Source: CAISIP01 sp038326025
GTDB lineage: Bacteria > Pseudomonadota > Gammaproteobacteria > Burkholderiales > Burkholderiaceae_C
Length of the DNA: 64,000 nt
Assembly (NCBI GenBank): GCA_038326025.1
Contig: JBBQJP010000017.1
Coordinates: 1 to 64,000 of the forward strand
Direction of reading: 5' to 3'
Shown: in pieces, positions 47,207 through 55,963 of the stretch
Position numbering within the stretch: position 1 is the stretch's first letter
How the letters are laid out: each line of letters begins with the position of its first letter
Notes under the pieces: model-generated
Seen by the model: only the letters and a program-made list of their open reading frames with translations
Database searches by the model: none
What the model was told of the DNA's origin: nothing
Program-made: the position numbers and the translations under genes

Positions 47207-47623
47207 TCACCAGACAAACCGTTCGGCATGCTCGGCGGTGTATTCCCCGATCAACTCCGAACGCTGCTCACCCGGCATCACATCGGACGGCAGTCGCACA
47301 TAGATGTCGGCCATCACGGACTCGAACGATTCGCCATCGATACGCTCCAACTCCACCATGAGTCGCGTATAACCACCCGGCTCGCCGATACGCTCGAGCC
47401 TGTCCATGTCCGCCAATGCCTGCACACTGGCGCGGTACAACTCTCCCACTACCTGGTGGCCGGTTCCGGGTGCGTGGATCACACACGGCACGTGGCCGTC
47501 GCCCATCAGGTAGAACGGCAGGCGTTCGCGCGTTCGGTAGCTGCCCGTCACCCGTTCGGCGGTGTTGATATGCTGATTGCAGAACCCTTGCTTCAGGGAT
47601 CCGTAGGTAAACAGGAGTGTCAT
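47207..47623 (-). CDS. Gamma-glutamylcyclotransferase-like protein (AIG2 family)
   Basis: 138 aa. The N-terminal FTYGSLKQGFCNQHI matches the family's YGSL/YGTL loop and a catalytic-type Glu is in MDRLERIGEPGGY. Members cyclise gamma-glutamyl peptides to 5-oxoproline or act in modified-base turnover. The ATG has only a weak ribosome site. It converges on the TrhA gene and is divergent from the zinc-ribbon-like gene. Confidence 0.88.
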   Translation of the reverse strand: MTLLFTYGSLKQGFCNQHINTAERVTGSYRTRERLPFYLMGDGHVPCVIHAPGTGHQVVGELYRASVQALADMDRLERIGEPGGYTRLMVELERIDGESFESVMADIYVRLPSDVMPGEQRSELIGEYTAEHAERFVW

Positions 47624-47784
47624 GGTGGCACAAAGGGGTTAAACGCCTGGAGTCCGGATCGGAGCAAGCCAGGCGGGTTGAAGAAGTAGCCAGATTGTCT
47701 GCGCTTGTGGCCGCTGCTGTCGCCGAACCACCGGCAGCGATCCCTATCACCCGACGCGCTACAGTTACGCAAACGCGCAAAACC

Positions 47785-48186
47785 ATGAGCCCACCGGAAC
47801 TTCCCTTTCTGAATATCGCGGCACTGACCTCGCTGGCGCGCCAGAGCCTGGGACGCGCCGCTTGCGCGCATTGCGCATCGATACAACATGCCGCCTGGGA
47901 ATCCCTGCACGCCGGTTTCGATGCCGCGCACCTGCGTGTCGTCGGTACCCTGCGCCGCGAAGGCTACGACGAACCGACGTTTGCCGAACATCACCCGCGC
48001 GGGACCCACGGCAGCTCGGCCGATGCGCCGATCGCGCCGGCATACTTCCCCTGCAACCGATGCCAGGTCTGGCAATGCACGGCCTGCAGCCGTGCCTTCC
48101 TGCGCTACACCGAATACGGCGGTTATTACCAGGACGAACGTATCCGCACCCTGGACCCGGAATTGATCGACGACACGCCACTGTGA
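47785..48186 (+). CDS. Cys-pair (zinc-ribbon-like) conserved protein
   Basis: 133 aa, soluble. Cysteine pairs CAHC and, close together, CNRC and CTAC suggest metal binding, followed by RAFLRYTEYGGYYQDERIRT. I know similar short proteins from Burkholderiales as unassigned. ATG 47785 is taken because the longer frame (47617) overlaps the divergent gene's promoter. No functional neighbours. Confidence 0.7.
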   Translation: MSPPELPFLNIAALTSLARQSLGRAACAHCASIQHAAWESLHAGFDAAHLRVVGTLRREGYDEPTFAEHHPRGTHGSSADAPIAPAYFPCNRCQVWQCTACSRAFLRYTEYGGYYQDERIRTLDPELIDDTPL

Positions 48187-48252
48187 ATGGCATTCAACAG
48201 AGGTGACTTCCCCTGCATGGCGCCCCGCACGACCTGAACACAAGGAGACAAC

Positions 48253-49248
48253 ATGAACGGACCCATCCCCGCCTATCTGATTGAAGGCAGCGCCGACGCC
48301 GTCCAGGCGCGTTTCACCACACTCGAACCGGCGCAGCTCGATCCGGGCGATGTGATCGTGCGCATCCAGTACGCCAGCGTCAACTACAAGGATGCGCTCG
48401 CGGCAACCGGGCGGGGCCGCATCATCCGCCGGTTTCCCTGCGTAGGTGGCATCGATGCCGCCGGCACGGTCGAGTCCTCGGACAACCCGCGCTTCAAGCC
48501 CGGCGACAAGGTCATCGTGCACAGCCACGGTTTCGGCGTGTCCCACCATGGTGGCTACGCCACGCGTGCCCGGGTACCGGCCGACTGGGTCAACCATATT
48601 CCGCCGGCCCTGAGCACGCTGGACGCCATCACCATCGGCGTGGCGGGCTATACCGCTGCACTGGCCGTGGACCTGATGGAGCTCAACGGACTCACACCCG
48701 GCCGCGGCAAGGTGCTGGTCAATGGCGCCACCGGCGGCGTGGCCAGCATCAGCATCGACATGTTGTCCCAGCGCGGTTTCGACGTGGTCGCGGTCACCAG
48801 CAAACCCGCGCAGGCGCAATACCTCAGGGACCTGGGCGCCAGCGAGGTGATCGCCGCCAGTGACCTGCCGGCCGCCACCCGGCCGCTCGAAAAAGCCCGA
48901 TGGGCCGGCGCCGTGGACTCGTTAGGCGGCGAGCCGCTGGCTGCACTGACCCGCACCATGGACAAGGACGGCGTGATCGCCAGTATCGGCAACGCGGCTG
49001 GCCATGAACTCGTGACCACCGTCATGCCTTTCATTCTGCGCGGCGTGCGCCTGATCGGCGTCAATTCGGACAATGAACCTGCGCTGCGCGAACACCTGTG
49101 GCAACGGCTCGCGAGCGACCTTCGCCCGCGGCATCTGGACAACATCGCGCAGGTGAAACCCTTCAAGGCCTTGCCCGACGTCATCGACGACGTGATCGAA
49201 GGTCGCAACCGGGGCCGCGCGGTCATTGCGATCGATCCGGGCGCATGA
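48253..49248 (+). CDS. acuI: AcuI/YhdH-type quinone oxidoreductase (acrylyl-CoA reductase)
   Basis: 331 aa NADPH-dependent MDR enzyme. The N-terminal YASVNYKDALAATGRGRIIR and the Rossmann motif VLVNGATGGVASISIDML match the AcuI/YhdH branch of the family, which reduces acryloyl-CoA to propionyl-CoA and detoxifies related electrophiles. There is no zinc-binding cysteine motif, as expected for this branch. ACAAGGAGACAAC gives a strong ribosome site. The substrate here is inferred from the family. Confidence 0.9.
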   Translation: MNGPIPAYLIEGSADAVQARFTTLEPAQLDPGDVIVRIQYASVNYKDALAATGRGRIIRRFPCVGGIDAAGTVESSDNPRFKPGDKVIVHSHGFGVSHHGGYATRARVPADWVNHIPPALSTLDAITIGVAGYTAALAVDLMELNGLTPGRGKVLVNGATGGVASISIDMLSQRGFDVVAVTSKPAQAQYLRDLGASEVIAASDLPAATRPLEKARWAGAVDSLGGEPLAALTRTMDKDGVIASIGNAAGHELVTTVMPFILRGVRLIGVNSDNEPALREHLWQRLASDLRPRHLDNIAQVKPFKALPDVIDDVIEGRNRGRAVIAIDPGA

Positions 49249-49267
49249 GTATGGCCGGTGCGCTTCG

Positions 49268-49440
49268 CACGTATTCATCATCGATGTGAACCTGCCCGGG
49301 ATGTCGGGCGCCGACCTCGCACGTCAATGGACAGTCCAGGACAAGACCCGCTGGCTCGCGTTGTGTTCGGGTTGGATTTCAACCATGGACTGGAAGGTTT
49401 CGGGCCCAACACGCGCGCCTTGCCAAAGTCGTTTCCGGGC
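49268..49440 (+). pseudogene. Remnant of a response-regulator receiver domain
   Basis: One frame reads VFIIDVNLPGMSGADLARQW, the Asp-containing centre of a receiver domain, and continues KTRWLALCSG; a second frame then gives LDFNHGLEGFGPNTRALPKS, which resembles the end of the domain with its Lys-Pro. This needs a frameshift near 49370. No start, start-to-finish domain or kinase partner is present. It sits between acuI and the CDGSH gene, so it is probably decayed. Confidence 0.5.
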
Positions 49441-49517
49441 AACGGTCGACAACGTTGCGCCTGCCTGAATCTGGCAGAACATGCGGGCCGGGTGCGCACG
49501 GCACGCGGCCTGCGATG

Positions 49518-50144
49518 TCAGTTCTTTTCGTCCTTGAAGCCGACGTTCCAATGGGTTCCGTCGCAAAAGGGTTTGTTCTTCGACTGGCCGCAGCGGCACA
49601 AGGTGTAGTGCTCGTTCGAGACCGCAGTGGCATCGCCTCGCAACGACACGGCACCAACCACTTCGTAAGGTCCGTCCTTGCTGATACGCAGCGCCGGGGC
49701 ACGCCCAGAATGTTCCTGCAACACGCCGTCGATGCTGTACGCCAGCGCGCCGGATGGGCACATCTGCACCGTGGCGACGGTTTTGGCGATTGCATCGGCG
49801 TCGGCGTCGATCCAGGGTTCCTGCTTCATGCGGAACACCGCAGGCGAGTGATCGGTGCAGAAACCCGCATGCGCGCAGATCGAGCGGTTGTCGTGGATCG
49901 TGATGTTCTTGCCCACGTAGTTGATGGTCGTGCGTTCTTCCGGGTCTGACAGGCGTGCGCTGGAAAACCCGATCTTCTTGTGTGTGCCATCGCAAAAAGG
50001 CTTGTTGCCAGAACCCCCGCAGCGGCACAACCAGAACTTCGCATCGGTCGCAAGGGCGTCTCCGCTGGAGTTGCACAGGCTGACGGGGCCACTCACCTGC
50101 AAGGGTCCATCGGGCCGGGGATCGATCGTGACGGGATCGGACAT
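49518..50144 (-). CDS. CDGSH iron-sulfur protein with central ferredoxin-like domain
   Basis: 208 aa. Two CDGSH-type cluster motifs, CRCGGSGNKPFCDGTH (N-terminal part) and CRCGQSKNKPFCDGTH (C-terminal part), flank a middle region with CAHAGFC and a later CPSGAL that looks like a divergent 4Fe-4S domain. The two CDGSH copies agree closely. It likely carries two 2Fe-2S clusters plus a mono-cluster and transfers electrons or clusters in the cytoplasm (inferred from the family). AAGGAGATTCC gives a strong ribosome site before ATG 50144. Confidence 0.92.
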   Translation of the reverse strand: MSDPVTIDPRPDGPLQVSGPVSLCNSSGDALATDAKFWLCRCGGSGNKPFCDGTHKKIGFSSARLSDPEERTTINYVGKNITIHDNRSICAHAGFCTDHSPAVFRMKQEPWIDADADAIAKTVATVQMCPSGALAYSIDGVLQEHSGRAPALRISKDGPYEVVGAVSLRGDATAVSNEHYTLCRCGQSKNKPFCDGTHWNVGFKDEKN

Positions 50145-50391
50145 GAGGAATCTCCTTTCATGCATGAATCCAGGGAGCGGCCATTGCGTCGCCCGCGTCG
50201 ACTCAGGGTTACAGGTTAACCCGGTTGGCATTTTGCTGCTGGGCGGCGCTCAAGCCATTGCCATCGCCATTGGCACGGGTTACCCGTTGTGCCCAGGCCC
50301 CCGCCACGACCAACGGAGCAATCCTGTGCATGCGCCGCAGCCACGCCAACCGAGACCACGCGCATGCCCGCGAAGTGCGCAACAACCGGCT

Positions 50392-51402
50392 TCAGCGCGG
50401 CGGTGGCAAAGGCTCGCCCAGCATGCGTCGCCACAACCAGGGCAGTCCCCGTTCCAGGTCCGGACGCGTAGCTTGCTGCACCGGTTTGTCCAGCGCCTGC
50501 AGCGGGCTGTGGCGCTCGGCCACGACGAAGCGGAAGGTATAAGCCGGCTCCTGGCCCATGCGCAGGTCGCTGATCAGCAGTTGTGTGCCGACCTGCTCGA
50601 ATTTGTAGAAACCTTTGCTGAAGGCGGCAATGCGCCGCACACTGTCCAGGCCCTGCAGTTCACCGGCCAGCGTCTGGCCACGGTCGAAACGATCGAAGAC
50701 CACAAGGGGTTCGGCGTCGAGCACCGAATAGAAACCTTCGTAGTAGTCCGCACCCGACATCGCCACAACCCGCCACAACAAGGTGTTGAGCGGCGCTGGC
50801 GTCACCAGCACTTGCTCGGCCGCTATGCCCTGGCGCGCCAGCGCGTCGCGGGCAATGCGCTCGACATGCTGTTGCGCTGCCATGCCCCAGGCCAGATAGG
50901 CCGTGCTGAGCACCAGGCCCACCGCGTTGGCACGCAGGCCACCTGTACTGCCACGTGACGCCAGCGCCCAGCAGGCGCCCACCAGCAACGGCAGCGTGTA
51001 CAGCGGGTCGATGATGAAGATGCTGGCCACGCCGAAGGGATAGTCGGAAAACGGCAACGCGAGTTGTGTGCCGTACACCGTCATGTTGTCGAGCAGCGGA
51101 TGGGTCACCAGCACCAGCCACAGGGCCAGCCACCAGCGCCGCCATATGGCCCACTGGCCGTGCAGGCGCGCCACAAGCGCTGCCAGCGGCAGCGAGAGCA
51201 GCGTCAACCAGAACAACGAATGGGTCTCGGCCCGGTGCAACACCATGTTGCGCACCGGGTCGCCATGGTCGATGAATACATCGAGGTCGGGCAAGGTGCC
51301 GGCCACCGCACCCCATAACGCGGCCTTCCAGATCGCGGTGCGCCGACCCATCGTCGCGACTCCCACCGCGGCACCCAACGCAATCTGTGAAATCGAATCC
51401 AT
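50392..51402 (-). CDS. YdjM-type membrane protein (metal-dependent hydrolase family)
   Basis: 336 aa with about four membrane segments. An early TLPDLDVFIDHGDPVRNM and HRAETHSLFW, then VTHPLLDNMTVYG, place His and Asp residues as in the YdjM/LexA-inducible YbcI membrane family, whose function remains undefined despite the hydrolase name. A C-terminal soluble portion of about 130 residues adds to the family's usual length. The ATG at 51402 is chosen over 51498 because that is where family sequence begins. Confidence 0.8.
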   Translation of the reverse strand: MDSISQIALGAAVGVATMGRRTAIWKAALWGAVAGTLPDLDVFIDHGDPVRNMVLHRAETHSLFWLTLLSLPLAALVARLHGQWAIWRRWWLALWLVLVTHPLLDNMTVYGTQLALPFSDYPFGVASIFIIDPLYTLPLLVGACWALASRGSTGGLRANAVGLVLSTAYLAWGMAAQQHVERIARDALARQGIAAEQVLVTPAPLNTLLWRVVAMSGADYYEGFYSVLDAEPLVVFDRFDRGQTLAGELQGLDSVRRIAAFSKGFYKFEQVGTQLLISDLRMGQEPAYTFRFVVAERHSPLQALDKPVQQATRPDLERGLPWLWRRMLGEPLPPPR

Positions 51403-51569
51403 GGCCCGATTGTCCCGTCTGGGCAGTACCCCACGGGGGCCGCAGGATGTTCTGCGCTGGCAACACGGGGCAGGCGAGCGCGACAGGTCAAAATGCAAGG
51501 GTTATAGGACGCGTGGCGTCGTCAATGGACCATCGGCCCTACTGTGCCGTGCCAAGGCTTGAGAGGAGC

Positions 51570-54167
51570 ATGAACGACACCCGCGAAGATGACCCCGCGC
51601 CAACGCCAGCGCACAAGCCGCGCATCCGCACCGCCCATGTCGCCATGGGCCTGCGCCGGCCCCGCGGGCAGATGGCGACCTGGCTGGTGCTGATCGGATT
51701 GCTCTGGTCGGCCTTTCAGCTGTGGATCGCCTCGCCCCTGCCGGAAATGCTGGGGCTGTTCATGAACCAGGCCCGCATCCGGTCGCTGCATCTGGCTTTC
51801 GCCGTGCTGCTCGCCTTCCTTGCCTATCCGGCGTCCAGCGCAGGAGTCCGCGATCGCGTGCCACGGCTCGACCTGATGCTGGCGCTGCTGGCCGCCATCA
51901 GTGCAGGGTATCTCGCACTGTTCTACGAATCGGTCACCTCCCACACCGGCAATGCGACGGCGTTCGAGATCGGTGTGGCCGGGCTCGGCATGTTGCTGTT
52001 GCTCGAAGCCACGCGACGGGTGCTTGGTTTACCGATGGTCGTGCTGGCACTGGTGCTGCTTGCCTACATCTTCCTGGGCGAACACATGCCCGACCTGATT
52101 GCGCACAAGAGCGCATCGTTCGGCAAAGCCATGAGCCACCTGTGGCTGACGACCGAGGGCGTATTCGGCGTGGCGCTCGGGGTGTCCGCCGGGCTGATCT
52201 TTCTGTTCGTGCTATTTGGCGCACTGCTGGAAACAGCCGGCGCCGGCGGGTATTTCATCCGCTGTGCCGTGGCGTTGCTCGGACATCTGCGCGGCGGCCC
52301 GGCCAAGGCCGCCGTCGTGGCGTCGGCGGCAACCGGAATGATTTCCGGCTCGTCCATCACCAATGTGGTGACCACCGGCCCGCTGACCATCCCGCTGATC
52401 AAACGGGTTGGTTACCCGGCCGAGAAGGCCGCCGCCATCGAGGTCGCGGCATCGGTCAACGGCCAGGTGATGCCACCGGTCATGGGGGCCGCCGCGTTCC
52501 TGATGGTGGAGTATGTCGGCGTGCCCTACATCGAGGTACTCAAGCATGCGCTGATCTCGGCCATGGTGTCCTACCTTGGACTGCTCTACATCGTGCATCT
52601 GGAGGCTGTGAAAGCGGACATGCGCGGCCTGTCGCGTCGCCATATTCCCCGCTGGCAACAGACAGTCAGCAACTTTTCGCTCGGCTTCGTCGGCATCGCC
52701 TCGGTGCTGGCGCTGGTGTCCATCCTGGTTGCGATGACGCACCTGCTCGTGCCACGGCAGTCGTTCGCCGTCATGGCCGTGCTGTTGCTGCTCGCCTATG
52801 TGTTGCTGCTGCGTGCCGGTGGCCCCCACGCCGACGTCGCGGATACGGCCGACGTGCCGATCACCCGCATGCCCGACCTTGGGCCGACCCTGCGCTCGGG
52901 CATGTATTTCGTGCTGCCGGTCGGCTCCCTGATATGGAACCTGGTGATCGAACAGCTGTCGCCGATACGTGCCGCTTTCTGGGCCGTCCTGTTCCTGGCC
53001 TTCATCGTGCTCACCCAGCGTCCGCTGCGTGCCTGGTTTCGTGGCGATCCGGACAAGATCATTGCGGCCTGGCAGGGTGCGCAGGATCTGATCGACGGAC
53101 TGGCGGCCGGGGCGCGCAACATGGTCACCGTGGCCATCGCCACCGCGACGGCCGGCATCATCGTGGGCACCATCACGTTGACCGGCATCGGTCTGGTGAT
53201 GACCGACCTGGTCACCGCCTTGACCGGCGGCCACATCGTGGCCATGCTTGCCCTGGTGGCGCTGATTTGCCTGGTGCTCGGAACGGGTCTGCCCACCACC
53301 GCCAGCTATATCGTGGTGTCGTCGCTGATGGCGCCGGTGATCGTTGCCATCGGCGCCCAGAACGGCTTGCTCGTGCCCTTGATCGCAGCCCATCTGTTCG
53401 TGTTTTATTTCGGTCTGATGGCCGACATCACGCCGCCGATTGGCCTCGCCTCCTATGCCGCCGCCAGCATCGCGCACGCCGATCCGTTTCGCACCGGCCT
53501 GGTCGCGTTTCGTTACTCGATGCGCATGGTGTTGCTGCCCTTCATGTTCGTGCTGAACCCGCAGCTGCTGCTGATCGGGGTCAGCGGCATCGGCCATACC
53601 TTGCTCACACTGGCCAGTGCGGCGCTGGCAGGTTTTGCCTTCATCTCGGTCAACCAGGCCTGGCTGATCGTGCGCAGCACGGCAATCGAACGGCTCGTGA
53701 TGCTGCTGGCCGTATTCATGCTGTTTCACCCCGGTTTGTTCATGGACAGGTTGTTCGCGCCCTACCAGAAGCTGCAGGGCAATGCGGCCACGGACGCCAT
53801 CGTGTCGGCGCCAGAAGACGCCCAGATGCGCATCTTCCTGCATGGCTCGACGCTCGAAGGGCGATCGGTCCAGCATGGCGTGGTCTTGCCGCTGGGCCCT
53901 CGGTCAGGAGACGCCACACAGCGCCTGCTTGGCAGCGGTTTGCACATGGCGCAGACCGGGTCCGACCTCCTGGTCGACCAGGTCGACTTTGGCAGCCGCG
54001 CCGCCAAACAGGGCGTCGAGGCAGGGTTCCGGATCGAGGCGGTCGAAGTGCCCAGCGACAACCCGGCCCGGGAATGGATGTTCCTGCCGGCGCTGGTTTT
54101 GATCGGCTGGGTCGTGCTGCGCCAGCGCCAGCGCCAGCGCCGCGATGGCGCGAAGGCTGGGCCATGA
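51570..54167 (+). CDS. TRAP transporter fused permease, TAXI type (4TM/12TM)
   Basis: 865 aa, a single polypeptide joining the small (DctQ-like) and large (DctM-like) TRAP membrane subunits, as in TAXI systems. The DctM-like part has GMISGSSITNVVTTGPLTIP and GTGLPTTASYIVVSSLMAPV. The C-terminal 180 residues form a DUF3394-like domain with further membrane helices. GAGAGGAG directly precedes the ATG. No TAXI binding protein is in the window, so the ligand is unknown. It shares 4 bases with the ATP-grasp-like gene. Confidence 0.9.
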   Translation: MNDTREDDPAPTPAHKPRIRTAHVAMGLRRPRGQMATWLVLIGLLWSAFQLWIASPLPEMLGLFMNQARIRSLHLAFAVLLAFLAYPASSAGVRDRVPRLDLMLALLAAISAGYLALFYESVTSHTGNATAFEIGVAGLGMLLLLEATRRVLGLPMVVLALVLLAYIFLGEHMPDLIAHKSASFGKAMSHLWLTTEGVFGVALGVSAGLIFLFVLFGALLETAGAGGYFIRCAVALLGHLRGGPAKAAVVASAATGMISGSSITNVVTTGPLTIPLIKRVGYPAEKAAAIEVAASVNGQVMPPVMGAAAFLMVEYVGVPYIEVLKHALISAMVSYLGLLYIVHLEAVKADMRGLSRRHIPRWQQTVSNFSLGFVGIASVLALVSILVAMTHLLVPRQSFAVMAVLLLLAYVLLLRAGGPHADVADTADVPITRMPDLGPTLRSGMYFVLPVGSLIWNLVIEQLSPIRAAFWAVLFLAFIVLTQRPLRAWFRGDPDKIIAAWQGAQDLIDGLAAGARNMVTVAIATATAGIIVGTITLTGIGLVMTDLVTALTGGHIVAMLALVALICLVLGTGLPTTASYIVVSSLMAPVIVAIGAQNGLLVPLIAAHLFVFYFGLMADITPPIGLASYAAASIAHADPFRTGLVAFRYSMRMVLLPFMFVLNPQLLLIGVSGIGHTLLTLASAALAGFAFISVNQAWLIVRSTAIERLVMLLAVFMLFHPGLFMDRLFAPYQKLQGNAATDAIVSAPEDAQMRIFLHGSTLEGRSVQHGVVLPLGPRSGDATQRLLGSGLHMAQTGSDLLVDQVDFGSRAAKQGVEAGFRIEAVEVPSDNPAREWMFLPALVLIGWVVLRQRQRQRRDGAKAGP

Positions 54168-55216
54168 CAACGCCGCGCATCGCCTTGCTGTATCCAGGGG
54201 ACCGGGCTGCGCGCGCACGCTCCGATCCGTCCGAGAGCCGCTTTGTCGCCCTGTTCGACGCGCTCAAAGCTGCCGGCGTGCAGGCCGAACCGGCGATCTA
54301 CGACGCGCACTTCGCCGACGAGGTGGCGGCGCAGCTGCGCGGCGTCGCGGCGGTCCTGGTCTGGTGCAATCCGATCGAAGGCGGACGACGGCGCGACCGG
54401 CTCGACGACATGCTGCGCGACGTGGCCGAAGGCGGGGTCCTCGTCAGCGCCCATCCCGATGCGATCGAGCGCCTGGGAACCAAGGATGTGCTGGTCGAGA
54501 CGCGCGACCTGCCGTTCGGCAGTGACGTGCACCGGGTGGACAGTCTGGCACAACTTGCCGCCGACCTGCCGGCACGGCTCGATGGCGGAGCACGGGTGCT
54601 CAAGCAGCACCGGGGACACAGCGGCATCGGCATCTGGCGCGTGCAATGGCTGGATGCTCAAGCGGATCGTTCGCGTCTGCTGGTGCGCCATGCGCAGCGC
54701 GGCAGCGGGCAGGAGTGCATCGACATGCCGACGCTGCTCGCGCGTCTGGCGCCGTATTTCGAGCCGGGCAATGGCGGCCACATGGTCGATCAGGCCTGGC
54801 AGCCGCGCCTGGCCGAGGGCATGGTCCGGGCCTATCTGGTGGCGGACAAGGTCGTGGGCTTCGGGCTCCAGGCCATCAATGCACTGCATCCGGGCACGCC
54901 CGGTGCGCCTGCGCCACAGCCAGGTCCGCGCCTGTACCACGGGCCCGACTTGCCCGAGTTCCAGCCATTGCGGCAACTGCTGGAGTCGCATTGGATCGAG
55001 CAGCTTCGCCTGCGTGTCAGTCTCGATCGCGCACGGCTGCCGCTGCTCTGGGACTGTGACTTCCTGCGCGCTGGCGGCACGGCAGGCGCGCGGCACGAAC
55101 CCGAGAGATTCGTGTTATGCGAGATCAATGTCAGCAGCGTGTCACCCTTTCCGCCCTCTGCAATCGCGCCGCTGGTGGCTGCCTTGAAGTCCCGGCTGGC
55201 CCACTGCACACGCTGA
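54164..55216 (+). CDS. ATP-grasp-like protein (Cj0069 family)
   Basis: 350 aa, soluble. Features include an early LLYPGDRAARARSDPSESRF, a glycine-rich LKQHRGHSGIGIWRVQW that could be the ATP-grasp lid, and FVLCEINVSSVSPFPPSAIA near the C-terminus, where metal and phosphate ligands sit in that fold. It would make an amide or ester bond using ATP. The ATG overlaps the transporter stop (ATGA), so it is translated with the permease and probably acts on the transported compound or its product. Confidence 0.75.
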   Translation: MTTPRIALLYPGDRAARARSDPSESRFVALFDALKAAGVQAEPAIYDAHFADEVAAQLRGVAAVLVWCNPIEGGRRRDRLDDMLRDVAEGGVLVSAHPDAIERLGTKDVLVETRDLPFGSDVHRVDSLAQLAADLPARLDGGARVLKQHRGHSGIGIWRVQWLDAQADRSRLLVRHAQRGSGQECIDMPTLLARLAPYFEPGNGGHMVDQAWQPRLAEGMVRAYLVADKVVGFGLQAINALHPGTPGAPAPQPGPRLYHGPDLPEFQPLRQLLESHWIEQLRLRVSLDRARLPLLWDCDFLRAGGTAGARHEPERFVLCEINVSSVSPFPPSAIAPLVAALKSRLAHCTR

Positions 55217-55227
55217 TCGCCCGCACC

Positions 55228-55839
55228 TCAGGCCGCAAGCGCCCAGGTTTTCTGCATCGAAGGCCTTAGCGAGAAGTCGGCGTACCACGCGGCGACCTGC
55301 GGATAACGATCGCGCCAACCAAGCTCGGCAAAACGCAGGTCCAGGTACCAGATCGCGCAGCCAATCGTGATGCTGCCGATGTCGACCCGGTCGCGCAATT
55401 GTTGTGGCGCCGCATCCAATGCAGCCAGCGAGGTGTGTGCCTTGTCGAGCTGGCCGGCCTTCCAGTCGCCCCAGCGCAGGGCCTCGGGCCGCGCCACGTC
55501 TTCATATCGCGCCAGCAATGCGGCATCGAGCATGCCGTCACCGAGCGACTGCAGCGTCAAGGCCTGCCAGCGCGCGTCGCCTGCACGCGGAAACAAGCTC
55601 CCACTGGCGAGATCGTCGAGGTATTCGCAGATGACGCGGCTGTCGTACAGCACCTTCCCGTCATCGGTGATCAGGGTGGGGACCTTGCCCAGCGGATTCG
55701 TCGCGATCAGCTCGCGCGAACGCTGCACCGGGTGCGCATGGGAGGCGAGCAACGTGATGCGCGCGTCCAGGCCCAGCTCCATGGCGCTGACCAGGCATTT
55801 GCGCACATAGGGCGAGAACGGGGAGAAATACAGTTTCAT
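55228..55839 (-). CDS. Glutathione S-transferase family protein
   Basis: 203 aa. A thioredoxin-fold N-terminus (MKLYFSPFSPYVRKCLVSAM, with a Ser/Pro/Tyr active-site region) including NPLGKVPTLI and DSRVICEYLDD, and a helical C-terminal domain. It resembles bacterial GSTs of unknown substrate. It converges on the ATP-grasp-like gene with an 11-base gap. Confidence 0.92.
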   Translation of the reverse strand: MKLYFSPFSPYVRKCLVSAMELGLDARITLLASHAHPVQRSRELIATNPLGKVPTLITDDGKVLYDSRVICEYLDDLASGSLFPRAGDARWQALTLQSLGDGMLDAALLARYEDVARPEALRWGDWKAGQLDKAHTSLAALDAAPQQLRDRVDIGSITIGCAIWYLDLRFAELGWRDRYPQVAAWYADFSLRPSMQKTWALAA

Positions 55840-55963
55840 CGGACACCTTTCATGTCGTCCTGGCGGACAGGGTCGATTGGATCACCACGGCAAGATCGCC
55901 ATCAGCGGCGTGATGATCCTGCTTTTGCCCGGATAAGGCGGCCCGGCCCAACGACCATCCGTC

